Shown piece by piece: positions 35,941 through 48,210 of a stretch of 64,000 nucleotides of DNA. The notes under the pieces are model-generated. The model saw only the letters and a list, made by a program, of their open reading frames with translations. It was not told where the DNA came from and made no database searches. How positions within the stretch are numbered: position 1 is the first letter of the stretch; every line of letters starts with the position of its first letter. The translations under genes were made by a program, and so were the position numbers. The stretch comes from Cyanoderma ruficeps (Eukaryota; Chordata; Aves; Passeriformes; Timaliidae): NCBI GenBank assembly GCA_008694505.1, contig VZDJ01006585.1, positions 12,643,709 to 12,707,708 of the forward strand. Direction: 5' to 3'.

Positions 35941-38900
35941 AGACAAAAGAAAAATTTTGTCGTAAAAGGCCTAGAATTTCAAATCTATTAAGCTTCATCT
36001 AATCCCACAAGTAATTAATTTAGTTGTTTTGAATCTAAGTAACAACAACAATAAAGTTAGAACCATTAAAAAGCAACATTCAATTTCTCTCTTTCTCACT
36101 GAATAAACACTAAATACTCCATATGCCAAATTTCAATGCATAATATTTTGAGAATCAGATTTTGCAATATCTGAAATAGGAGTTTTAATTAAACAAATTG
36201 CCAGACTGACATTCAGTACAGATTAACCATTTGTTTTTCACTTTTACTCTTTGTTTGAGAGCCGAATGTCTTAGCTATTTTATTTTCAGCACCACATCAC
36301 ATTCTCAGGACATCTAAGGATGCACCCGTTACTGCTCTCTACCTTTACTGAATTTGCATATTCTTTGCTTTGGTTTCCTGAAGGAGATATCTGTGTAAAT
36401 TCTGGAAGAAATTGAAGGCATTTACTGATAGTCTTGCTACAGTAAATGAAAATCTGCAATTCCAAAAGTACTCTGCATAATTTTTTGTTTATATGAATCA
36501 TAAGAAGGGAGAAATACGCACTGGTAAATTGAAAGGCAGCAATTAGATTGAAAGAAAATATTAATTTTATACATGTAAATCATAGAAGTCACATAATAAG
36601 ATCAATCATGCAATTTATATACATATCTCTGAGATTTAAGCTGTGCACTTTCAAAACAGCCCTGATGTTCCCCTCTGCAAATGGAATTCGATATTCTGCC
36701 CTAGGCCTAGGCTGAGAATCATTGCCTAGAGGAACAGATTTAAAGGTCTGTTTTTAACTTTAATTGTACCAAAGCAAGCTGTCCAGTATCTTTCTAGGCT
36801 CTGACTGGTGTGACAGTCAGAGCTGGTGCTAATCTTATTGTTAACGTCAAAGACCAAGCGTGATGGCAGCAGAAAAGATAGGCTCTAGTGAACGACAGAG
36901 TAATCAGACTGGAATAAAAGTAGTTCATCCATAAAGAATCAGGCTGTGGGAAATCAGTATCAGCATGTCCACATGTTTACTTCTTTTTTCATTCTGATGG
37001 CAGTTAGATTGTTTAACAGCATATTTCTTTGACAAAGATTATTTGAAATTCATGTTATTCTAAGACTAAACCAAAAGGGATACAAATCATTAGGCCTGCC
37101 TGTATTATCAGTACTGAACATTTAAAGATATAGTGAACATTCTTACGTGAAAATAATTCCAGATATAATTTAAAATTTGGTTATAATGAGTATCCCCAGT
37201 CCTGGAAATGCCTTTTTAGTCTTCATTTCCTGTCATACTAGGTCATCATATATTTTTGATAGTCAAATTCATTTAAAGAAAGAAAAGGAAAGTAATTTGA
37301 GAATCATTTCTAAAGCAGCAGAACTATGACACACTAGCTGACTTACAACCTTTGTGAATTCATAATTAAATGGAATAATAAGAGGCATGGGTCCATAGCT
37401 CTGAACACAAGTGAAGTACAAAGTGTTTGCCCTTAAATTTGTAGTTAAACTTCTAACACTTTTTGTTGGATACACTTAAAATTTCTAGCTTCTGTCTATA
37501 GCTCTTGAATAGATTCTCAAAGATTTTAAATATAAATAATTTACAAAGACTATTTGCAAGACACATGAAATTTACAGGCAATCTTGGTATTTAAGCTTTT
37601 GAAGGGTGAGGATGACCCAAAGCGTTTTGCTTATGGATGATGTATCAAGTGAGCTGGTGATAATCAGAACAATGAAAAAGGATCTGAGAATTCTATTTAA
37701 TTCACATGTTTATATGTAGCCCTGTGGTCGTTGATTTTGCTTTTTTTTTAATAACACATAAACTACTCTTCACGATATGTGACATATTATAAGAAAATAC
37801 ACAAATAAAGTAAATAAGAGCTCCTTCCTCATTGAGAAAATGAAAAGACGAATGTGTTTGTTCTAATGAATGTTATTTTTGTTTGTTTAACATGCAACTA
37901 GTTCAAAACTTTGAATGGTTAGTTTTTCATGGTTTTTTTTAATAATGAGGCACTGTGTAACACATTTGAACATAGACACTATGCCAGGCAAGTTTATTAG
38001 CTAATTTTTGACTGGTTTTATTTCATGCAAATACCGTTGTTTTATTATAATCAAGCTTCAATCCAAAGAAAGGTAGTTAGTGTGTTTTCAGTGTGGGCTT
38101 CAGCAATACCGACAAACAGCTTTGGGCAGATGTGGTCCTTATACAAACAAGCCTGTCTGACAATAGAACAGAGGTGAAAGCAGAATTTTGGTCTCCAATT
38201 TGCATCCTGACCTCGTCTGTGATGGTGTCTCCATGACAGTGCACCAAGCTCTGTGACAACTGCATTACAGTGATAGCACTGATACTCTCTGACTACAAAG
38301 GCCTTGCAATGTTCCCTTTTTGATACACAAAGAGAGGATACTGTCTCCCTTTATTTCTTCTGCGTGCCTGGCAATGACTAATGTGATTCTAGCTCAATGG
38401 GACATTTTGTGCTGGGGTCTTACTTTAAATGAGAAAGAGGGGGAGAATAAGGTCAAGATAAGGCCATCAGAATTCTTGCTGATGTACAAATCTCCTTGAA
38501 TAAGATTTAAGAATGCCTTTGGAGTGCCACAATATGATCTCTATTCAATTTTCAGACTGACCTGTTATAAAGCTTTAGAGGAGTTCTGCCAATTCTGGTT
38601 TTCTGGCAAGATCTAGTTTTGCTTTCTTTTATCTTCACAGTAGTACTCTGTTTCCACAAGAAAAGCTTTTAAATCTTAGTGCTCTTGGCAACAACAATGA
38701 AATATAAGAGTTGTGCATTTCTAAGCAAACATAAATTTACAAATCAAACTAATGTTATATAATGTTTTGGCTCAGGAAGGTCAGATTTTAGATTTTGAGT
38801 ACAATGCAAGTACAAAATTCTCACTGTGTGAAATAGAGGTCCAACACTTAACACCACTCTTTCAATCTTATATTCATCAGCCATATTTTTTGCCTTTGTG

Positions 38901-41900
38901 TTAGACTATTCAGTAAACCAGATGTTTTCTCACAGCTGTCTATACTACTCCTGTTTTCACTTTCCAAAAGCTTTGCTTGTGTGTCAACAGGCAACAGTAA
39001 ATATATTTCAGAAAACTCAAGTCTTGTAAAGAGTTCCAGCCAATGAAATGATCTCCTGTTAAATTCTGTGTGAAAGTGGTGATTAGTAATGATAAGGTTT
39101 GAGATCCTGTAGTTGGACTTCGAATGAGATAATTAACCAACTGCTGGCAAGATAGTGGCTGATCCAATGCTAATCCAAACATATTTCAACTGTAACAGAG
39201 GAACAGGTGTTCATTTATAATAAATCAATTTTCTCGGTATTTGCAGGTGAATAAACACTAAATGCCTAAGAGAAATATAGTAAAGGTTAGATCTCAAACA
39301 TAGGCAATCAGAAGAATGTAATCCAAGCATAAGTGATAGCTAAAACCCCAAGTGATTCATTACATGATTTACACAAGTGAACCTTTTCACCTAGAAAGGT
39401 TGTGCCTAGTTCAGTGTACATAATTTACTTACTAATAATTTTCAGGTGATGTTGCAGATTCAGGAAATATTTTAGCTCTCAAAAATACTATAATTTCCAG
39501 CTACAGCCTGGAAATATAAAGCTCAAATAAAAAATAAAGCTCAGTATGGAATAGGATTCTAGAATTAGAGGATAGAAGTACCTGCTTTCAGAAGACACTG
39601 AAAATTGGATATTAATTTCAGGAAAAGTCACAAAATGAAATGTACATAAAAAAGGAAAAAATGAAAGAAAGAAACAGGGTATAGAGGGGAGCATTTCTGT
39701 TTATGTGAACAAATTATGAGATATAATGCTTAACATGGGGGATGAATGAATGTTAAATTTTACCTAGGTTCAGTTTAGCGTAGCTGCTCATGCATACATG
39801 GCGTGCTTTAAAATATACTATCGATACAGTAATAAGGATTCCTGGGTCTTTTGTTTGCTCAATATATAATGAGTATCCCTGTTGTACATTTACACGGTTA
39901 TAATCAATAGCTAAGGAATAGAAATATCAAATTCGTATTACTGGACCGAGGTGATCCTGTCTGAGATGTGTCCGTCAATGCTGTGAACAAATACATTTTA
40001 ATTAGGAAGCTGATAATCAGTGTTAGTTTTTATGAGCATCTGCTTAGTCTTTCAAATACAATCATCCTACTACCTGGCTGAGTCAGGCCATTTGATTACT
40101 TTATTAAATTTCAGTATCAAATGGTCAATTTACAGAAGGATTTCTCTATTTGAAGCTCTTTGAAATGGCTATTATTCATTAATTAACTTCAACTGCATGT
40201 AATCAACTTTGTTAAAAAAAAAGCAGTTCAAAAGAACAGATTTAACGCTAAATATTCAAAATCTAAAATAAATGGCATCTGTGAAGCAGATTTAATTTCT
40301 GCACTTCAAAATGTGCCATATTGTAATTACAAAGATTTAGGTAAATTTAACTACTTTATGTAAACTCAATAAGGCAAATCCAATTGTGTTTCATTTGTTT
40401 TAAGTTAATTATGCTATGTAATACGTTTCTTTCAGTTTGCAGGCAGCACTGGCAGTACCCAAGCTGTTTATGAAACTTTAAATTAAATTTTTGGATGTAC
40501 TCGATACATGAGATACAAAATAGGAAAAAAATTATATTAACAAAAGAATTTCTAAAACGAACTGAGCATTATTGTTTCTTCCTTCTTTCTCTTCTTTAAG
40601 GCAGATGCCTGAAATAGTTGTGGGTTTTTTTCTTCTCTAATAGTAGCCTTTAAGCATTCAGTTTTTCAGTGTTTCACTCAAGAATGAGAAAGCGGTATTT
40701 AGATAACTGAAACACTGTAGAAGCAATACTTATACCTGATATATAGGTTAACTAATAGTCTGGACTAATTTTTTTGTTTTCAATTCCATGTCACATATTT
40801 GGTGTCATTGTAAGAAACAAGAAAAGAAACGCTTCTTTCTCTAAAACTTTTGGGCTCACTGGATGAGAAAACACATTTTTAAATTTTCTTTTGGAGAAAA
40901 TGAAGGTCATTTTCTATAATTCAAGTGTTCAACACGCAAAAATTATAACTTTTCAAATATAGACATATACCTGTTCCAGAAAAATCTTGATGAGCCACAC
41001 AAAAACATAACAATTTTTTTTTAAAGTCTTTTTTTTAATGTTATTCAAGGCATTTCAAATAATACTTAGGAATTCTTGCAAAATAGCACATTCTCTACTG
41101 GATAACACCCTGTCAATCAAGAATTATTTTCTCTATAATAAAAATGTGTATTCAAGATATAACCTTTATTATTTGTGTTCACAAATGTTAAATTACATTA
41201 GAGAAAAGCCTTGACTTAGACGGAAGTGTAGAAATGTAAAAAGAATTCCCCTTCTGGTTCTCTGAATTAATTTACAGATCCTAGAAACCCTGAAGAAAAA
41301 TGATTTTGTTAAAATGAAAAGTACACATCTCCAGGGCTTGAATTCTGTATGTACTCATTTGACTTCTACAAGCAAATACCTCAAATTTGCAATGTGTTGG
41401 AAAGGTGAGAAAATGAAAGCTTTTTGCTGAAGAGAGGCATTAAAAATATAGAAGTCACAGGTTAATATTTGCTTTAGATTTGTACGTTAGTGTTTTGATT
41501 GTTTCCTTGATTATGAAGAAGCAAGAGAGATAACTTTCAAAAACCAATTACTTAGATACATTGTGAAAGCTTAATGGTATCACAAATAATTTCTAAACCT
41601 GGTGCTTCAAAGGGTTATATCAGCATCTGGTGCATTTAAAATGTCTTAGAGTACCTTGGTCTGTATTCCAAATTGTTTTTCTTTAGCTTGTGACAACAAA
41701 TAGCCCTATCATAATGTGAGGGGTAACAAAGAGTTTAAATTCCATATTTAATAAATATGGCTGTAGAAAATTAAAAGACCAAAATAAAAGAATGACTTTT
41801 ACTGCTGTTTCCTCATGACAAAAATCTGTCTTTTCCCTTTGAAAGTCCTAACCTCCTGACTGGCTCACATAGGCAGAGGACTTACACAGATTTGTTCATT

Positions 41901-43536
41901 CAGACTTGCATCTTGCTTAAAGCTGTATATTCATTTGAAATGCTCCAGGACGTTCAAGGATGTTTAGGATGTTCAGCCTTATGCATCTGAAACATATTAT
42001 AGAGACGTGTGACAGGAAATTTAGGTGGCATTGTCACAGGAACAACTCAAAGGACACTAGACAATTACTCATGTACAGCTGAATTAAAACTTAGAAATAG
42101 GATTCAGCCTCAGATTCAAACACCTAAGCCACAATTATAAACATAAATGGTAATTTTAGACCCTTCTTGATGTGTGAAATATTGCGAATAGCTGCCGAGG
42201 CTTGACATTTGCGTCATCAAATGCCTGCATCAGCATTTTCTAATGAGGTGAGATATTCCAGGACATTTAAAAAACACACTAAATGTCTAATGTTTTGGCA
42301 ACTCAAGCTTCCTTCTAGTTGATACATTCACTCTGGAGAGCAATTCAGCTCACCAAATGTAGATGTCTGTTCTAGGATGTGATCAATATGTCTGGAAATC
42401 GTTAACTGTGCTAAATGGACTTTTTTGACTAGGGTGAGTTTAGACACTCAGCTGTTATATAGGTTCTTGTAATGGTTGGTATATAAATTTAGCTATCTGA
42501 ATGTCTGAGGTTCAGGCCTAGTCTAAATATTTTTCTCGGATTCATATCCATTTGTCTTTTGCCAAGTTTAAAATGCATGACTTTTCCCACTGCCTGTCAT
42601 TTACAATACTTTTTCACCATCATCAGTCTCTACTTTCTCCCTGCAAAGAAGACTGGGACCTAGCAGTATGCCTTTGTAATCAGTAGGAGCAGTTCAGGAA
42701 AGAAATATGGAATACAGCCCCAGCTGAATCACATGCAATCAGAGGAGCCAGGAGCTTCTGTCCTTGTCCAACAGAAAAACCAGAAACATAATTTCTCCTT
42801 GCCTGACTGGGACTTTCATGGAAATCTTTCTCCTGACCAAGTCAGAATCATTCACATATGGTAAATTTTACTCATCTTCTATCCCTCAGGAAATCAAAAA
42901 GAAGTTGAAGAATTTTCCTCTAGGACTTCAAATTTGAATACAATGGAAATGTCTGTTTTAATTCCCCATTCACATTACAAGAAGGATCAGGTGCCCCATA
43001 ATTAAAATTACATGGAAACTTCCTTAGAAATCTGCCACTCACTCTCAACAGTGCAACACTGTGAACTGCGCTAAAAATCTAGAGGGTCTTCAATCTGTTC
43101 TTGAGGTTTAGAGAACTTAAAGTTTGTGACTTTCACAGTACATGAAAATCTTCAACTATATTTGGCCATTTAAAAAAAGGAAAAAAAAAAGCTTCAGTTC
43201 ATCAAAAAAATTATGAACATTGGAAAATACATGGAATAGAACTTTGAAATTAAGAGTAAAAATGGACCCAAAAGAGTTAAACTATTCTACTATTTGAGAG
43301 AGGGGGGGTGCATTTTCTATACTTGTCTGTTTTTTTGCCAAATAAATCATAAATCCTTTCTTTTCATTATTGATCCCCTGAATGATTTGTTCTTCCATAG
43401 TATATAAATATCTCTATCTTCTTTCAACAAATAGTGGTCTTGCATTTTCAGTGGCAGGTTGAGGATATTCTGTCTTAGAGATGGAATTTCGTAGTCTTAT
43501 GGTGATTTAGCTTAAAAATCTTATCATTAGAAAAGA
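35941..43536. other. Long unique stretch with several candidate conserved regulatory blocks
   Basis: No gene, RNA gene or dispersed repeat recognised over 7.6 kb. A perfect 10-bp-stem hairpin lies at 36798-36823. Complex, repeat-free sequence at 36650-37130, 38080-38620 and 40070-40490 looks like the conserved non-coding elements found near developmental genes. The last has several TAATTA-type homeodomain sites, including the palindrome TTGTAATTACAA at 40321-40332. 42060-42560 is also of higher complexity but unidentified. Coding potential is absent throughout. Confidence 0.45.
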
Positions 43537-43626
43537 ATACATATATATATGAATATATATATATNNNNNNNNNNNNNNNTATATATATATATATATATAT
43601 TAGAAAAGAATATATATATATATTTA
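43526..43626. repeat. (AT)n microsatellite with a 15-base assembly gap
   Basis: Alternating AT runs flank 15 N bases at 43565-43579. The 14-mer ATTAGAAAAGAATA occurs on both sides of the gap (43526-43539 and 43599-43612), each time followed by more AT repeat. The gap length is nominal. The duplicated flank suggests that two contig ends overlap here without being merged, or that there is a real local duplication. Confidence 0.9.
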
Positions 43627-46600
43627 ATTGTGCTGTGAGGTTTATGTGTAACATAAGTAAGTATACTTCGGGGAACCACGGTTCAGTCATGCCTGAAAAA
43701 TTGAGAGCTTTGGCCATGAGACACAGAAGGAAACAGAGCCTTTCACAAAGGAGTCCCAGGCGTCTTCTTCCCTTTCTCGTTATTCTTACAATATACGTAA
43801 TAGTTAGTATTGGATAGATATTTCAGTAAAACAAATAAATAAACATGGTATGGGATTAGGTATTGTACTAATACAGAGGCCTCCATGAGATCAAAACTCA
43901 CAAGCATTTGCACGTATCCATAAGAATTAGTTGAAAAACTCATGGTATTTAAAACAAGCACAAATACTACTGTATTTTTAGGGAATTAACACTATTCCTT
44001 TTGCTATTTACGCTCACTCTATACCTTTATAATTCCTTGAACCCTGGGTATTAGAAGAAGAGAAACAGGAAACATTGTGAGGAGAGAGAACACTAACATC
44101 GAGATGGCTGTAGCTCGTCAACCAAAGATGTTTTAAAGTTCCACAGGTTCCCCTGAGCTCTTTCCTCATGACAAGACAGAAAATTTTCTATAGATAAAAA
44201 GATATTCAAAGCAGTAAATATGAAAGTGACTGAAGAGATAAACAACTTACAATATTCAATTATAATATAGAACTCTGAAGAAAACACCATAATACCATTT
44301 TAAAAATTCCTACCACAGCTATGTATTAAACAATTGTGCATTTGTTGTCCTCATATCTCAAGGGAATTTGAAAGGACTATGTAAGATTCTTGGAAAAGTA
44401 GCAAAAACACCCAAGACTATGGAAAAAATATTTTGTATAAAGAGCAACTGGCATATAGAGATATCTAAATTGAGAAAATGCAAGAGGGAAATGGTAAGGG
44501 TTTATAAAAATTTATGTAACATCAAAAAAAGTGAGCTAGGAACTAATCACTTGTTTTGAAATGTATGCCAACTACTGCTCATGAAGTAGGGGAAGAAGTA
44601 AACTGTTTCAAAACTGCCTGAGCGAAGTTGTTCCTCCTGCATTGCTAGAAATGTGGAGTATATTACCATAGGAACTTCTGAAAGAAGCCTCCACAAAAGT
44701 TAAGGCAATTAGATAAATTTGCAGAAGAATTATTACTTTAAAAGAATCTGAGCTTCTGTCTAATTCCATGAAATTCAAATTCCTTTTTTTTAACCTTGTG
44801 TTACTAAAAAAACTTAAGAAGACACAGAAATATGAACACAGTATTGACATTGTCTCTAAGTTTTCATGTACGGTCATTGAATCATTTTTCATAGACTCTT
44901 TACTTAGATTAGGATTCATTCTGATGTGAATCAAGGTTAAACATTTAAGGTCATTTTGTTTTTCTTCTACAGAGTAGCTTGCTGCTGAGACATTATCATT
45001 ATTTATGACGCGGTTTTAACATGTTTGTTCATTTTATGGATTTGGGATCAGCTTTTCTAAAAAGATGAAAATTCCCTTATACAATTGGGATCAATTAAAT
45101 TTTCTATTATTTACTAATAAAAGATGCCAAAAACTCCTTAAAATAATGGTATCGTAGACTGGACACTCATAATAAGCAGAAAATTTTTATCTTAATTAAT
45201 CTCTCTATATCTCAGTTCTTTGTTATAAAATTTGAACTTCCCAGGATTACTACAATTAGGAATTTATATTAGGTTTTATTTTTTTTTCTCCTGATATTCT
45301 TATTTTGTATTCAGAACTACTTTAATAGTTTCTGATCACTAAAATGATCACCTATGAATAAGGCAGGTTAAAAGAAAAAACAAAAAAGACAGCAAATATA
45401 CTGAGTTGTTGTTCAGTACCTAAGTGTTGTCTATTTCCCTTCTGCTGACTGTGACTGAATGTAACAATTTAGATGACACAAATAAAGACAAAATATAACA
45501 TGTTTGCACAAGGAGATTAAATGAAAACTGCATAAACAACTTTCATAAGGGTATTTTATAAATACCAGTGCTTAGGTTTGCTGTATTCTGTTCTGTTCAT
45601 TTTTTTCTTCTCTATTGCGATGTGTTCATGTGTATGCGTGCATGTGCAAATAAAATATATATGATTCTATGAATACTTCTTAAAATTTGCTATTCTGACA
45701 GATGCATGAAAGGGCAAGAGTTAGACCTTTTTAGCTCGGTGTAGTGTCACAGATTTTGCCATGTGTAAAAAGCAATTTTTATTTTCCAAAACAGCTGTTC
45801 ACAGACTGGAAATATATTGGAGATTACACAGTGAGGAGAGCAAAGGCTAAAGAAAGCAAACAGTAATTTTGATTTGGCTCTTTAGCCACATGGAGATGAT
45901 TAACGCACTAAAGTTTAAGCTGGATAAGGAGTTAACTTGTGTCTCATAAAAGTAATCTGAAGGAAGGTCTAAGTCTGATCATTTTTTAGCAAATATTCTT
46001 TAATTATGTTTGTTCTTCAGTTCTGTATAAGTAACACTATTTAAAATAGTTGTCTTTACCTCTGAGTGATCAAAAGGACTTAGAAGCAAGGTTTATCCAC
46101 ATTTTTATCCCTTTATTGTTTTATCTGTCTACATTTATCTATTCTTAGAAAGCTTTTTTATTCAATCTCTCCTTCATTTGTCAGTTTCACTTAAATCAAT
46201 TCAGAATTTGTCATTTTGGTGGATTTTGTAAACATTTGATTGTCTTTTCTGTTTATGTATAAGTAAAACATATCCAGATAACCTACACATTCAATTTATT
46301 TCCTGTTCTTTCCCTTTTGAAGGGCAGCATTAAGATGGACAGCAGCCCTATATACCCTGGTTGCTGTTTACAGGAAAGAATCTCAATCCAGACAGGAAAT
46401 GAGGTTTCTTCTAGCAATAGGGGTAGGAACCAGGTCATATCACACAAAAAAAAACCAAGCTAAAAGCTAAATGAATAAGAAAAAAGCCACACTCTCCGCT
46501 TAGTGGAAACTTCGTATGTATATCTCAATATTTGACCTGAGTGGTGAAGAGCTGCAATATACAGCATTTATCAACAACTGGTCTCATGCAAGATGCATGG

Positions 46601-48140
46601 AATAAAAACCACATTACAGTGGGGTAAGCCTGCTGAACACACTTCATCTGTGTTTCTGCCAGAGGAAAACATAGTAAATAACTGTTAGCAGTTTCTTCAT
46701 TTGTAAAAAACAGTTCTCTAATTCTGCTTACAGGAGACACCTATCAAATTGTGTCATTGAGAGCAGTAAAATACCAGTATTGAAAGTCCATAATCGTTAA
46801 AAGTTTTTGTGTGGCATTAGCGGCATAGGGAGAAACTAGATGTGACTTCAGGTTGTTAGAGCTACTGGTAACAACTTACTGTGCTGAAAAATTGTAGAAG
46901 AGAGAGAGGAGAGCACTCATGCAAATATAGAATTCTGCATTCTTCAGATTTGTCCTTGATAAACATTTATAAACATTAGTGAAAGGAATAAAAATAATTG
47001 GAAGAGAAACATGTATGCCTCATGCTGACAAAAAATATGTTTGTGCCTAATAGATTGGAGAAATTGTTTGAGAATTGTTTATTCTTATGGAAAGATTGCC
47101 CTGTACAGTGTTGCCAAGGACAGTTTCAGCTTGAATGACTATTTAAATAATGACATTCACTTAAGTTACAGTGACTTAACTTTTAAAGTAGACATCACTT
47201 CAAAGTAAGAGGTGCATAGGCTTTTTGTGTTGGTTTCCTTTTTTTTTTCCCTTCCAACTGAATGGAGAAATGAAAAGTGGCATTAAAAATGGAGTACAAA
47301 AGACACACAATCTTCCATGATAGTGTGTTCTATGGGACCAAAATTTCTCATATTGAAAAATAAAATATTGTCTCTTAGTGTATTTATATTTTTATTTAGT
47401 TGCGAAAACATTCAACTTGTTCTTCCCCAGAGACAGAACATTATGTAAGTGATAGAATTTTTTACTCTGTGGAAAAAAAAAGATTGTGATTCTACCTGCT
47501 ATATGTGGATTTTTTTGGACAAGTAATATGCATTTTCAAAGTCAGTAAGCAATTATTTGTACTGAAGGACACATGGTTTTCTTCAGAATATATGCGTTAT
47601 TTGTGCTCTTGTGCTTGACTGAATTATTGTACTTGATGAAGTAAACACAAATTCTGTATTCCTCGGTGTGACTGTCAGACAACCTAACAGAAACAGATCG
47701 GGTAGATCCAGCATGCATCAAGGAAATGCATCACATTTTAACAACACTACATTTAAAGATGGAATCGTGCCTTTTCTAGAGTTAAGGCCCACACTTTCCC
47801 ATAGAAGTGGATCAAAAAGCTCTACTAAATATGCCTGTTCAGGAAAAAAAAATACAAATTATTTAGGTATTGCAGTTGTGAAAGACAATAGTTAACATGC
47901 AGCATCCTTCTCATCTATGTAACCAGCAGAGCTGAGAAAGAAAATATGTACTAACATATATGTTTTAGAGAGTGTATCCTTTTTTCAGTGTGACACCTCA
48001 GTAAAGTAAGGATGATAGAGTAAATATTGTGTGTCAGGAGTGATGTTAGGATATGAGGTTCTCCTTGGAGACTTCAAATTCCAAGAAGAAGTAAAGATTG
48101 CACATACGGTACAATATTTCCTGAGTTTGCATTTTGTTTA
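43627..48140. other. Unique AT-rich DNA
   Basis: No gene recognised. The 108-codon minus-strand frame at 44608-44934 and the 75-codon plus-strand frame at 47668-47895 have no identifiable domain. 45690-46020 is complex sequence that might be conserved. T runs occur near 47238-47248. Confidence 0.45.
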
Positions 48141-48210
48141 TTTGGTTTGGGTTTTTCTGTGGTTTTTGCTTTGGTTTGGGGTTTTGTTTGTTTGTTTGTA
48201 TTTGGTTTTC
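48141..48210. repeat. T/G-rich low-complexity tract
   Basis: The plus strand is GGTTTGGG, GGTTTTT and (TTTG)4 units over about 70 bases, like the tracts at 7.2, 12.3 and 22.6 kb. Confidence 0.8.

Noticed and set aside
42060..42560. Complex stretch suspected to be an old interspersed repeat
   Set aside because: I could not match it to any family or find terminal repeats.
44608..44934. 108-codon minus-strand frame
   Set aside because: No recognisable domain, no splice or promoter context; consistent with chance.
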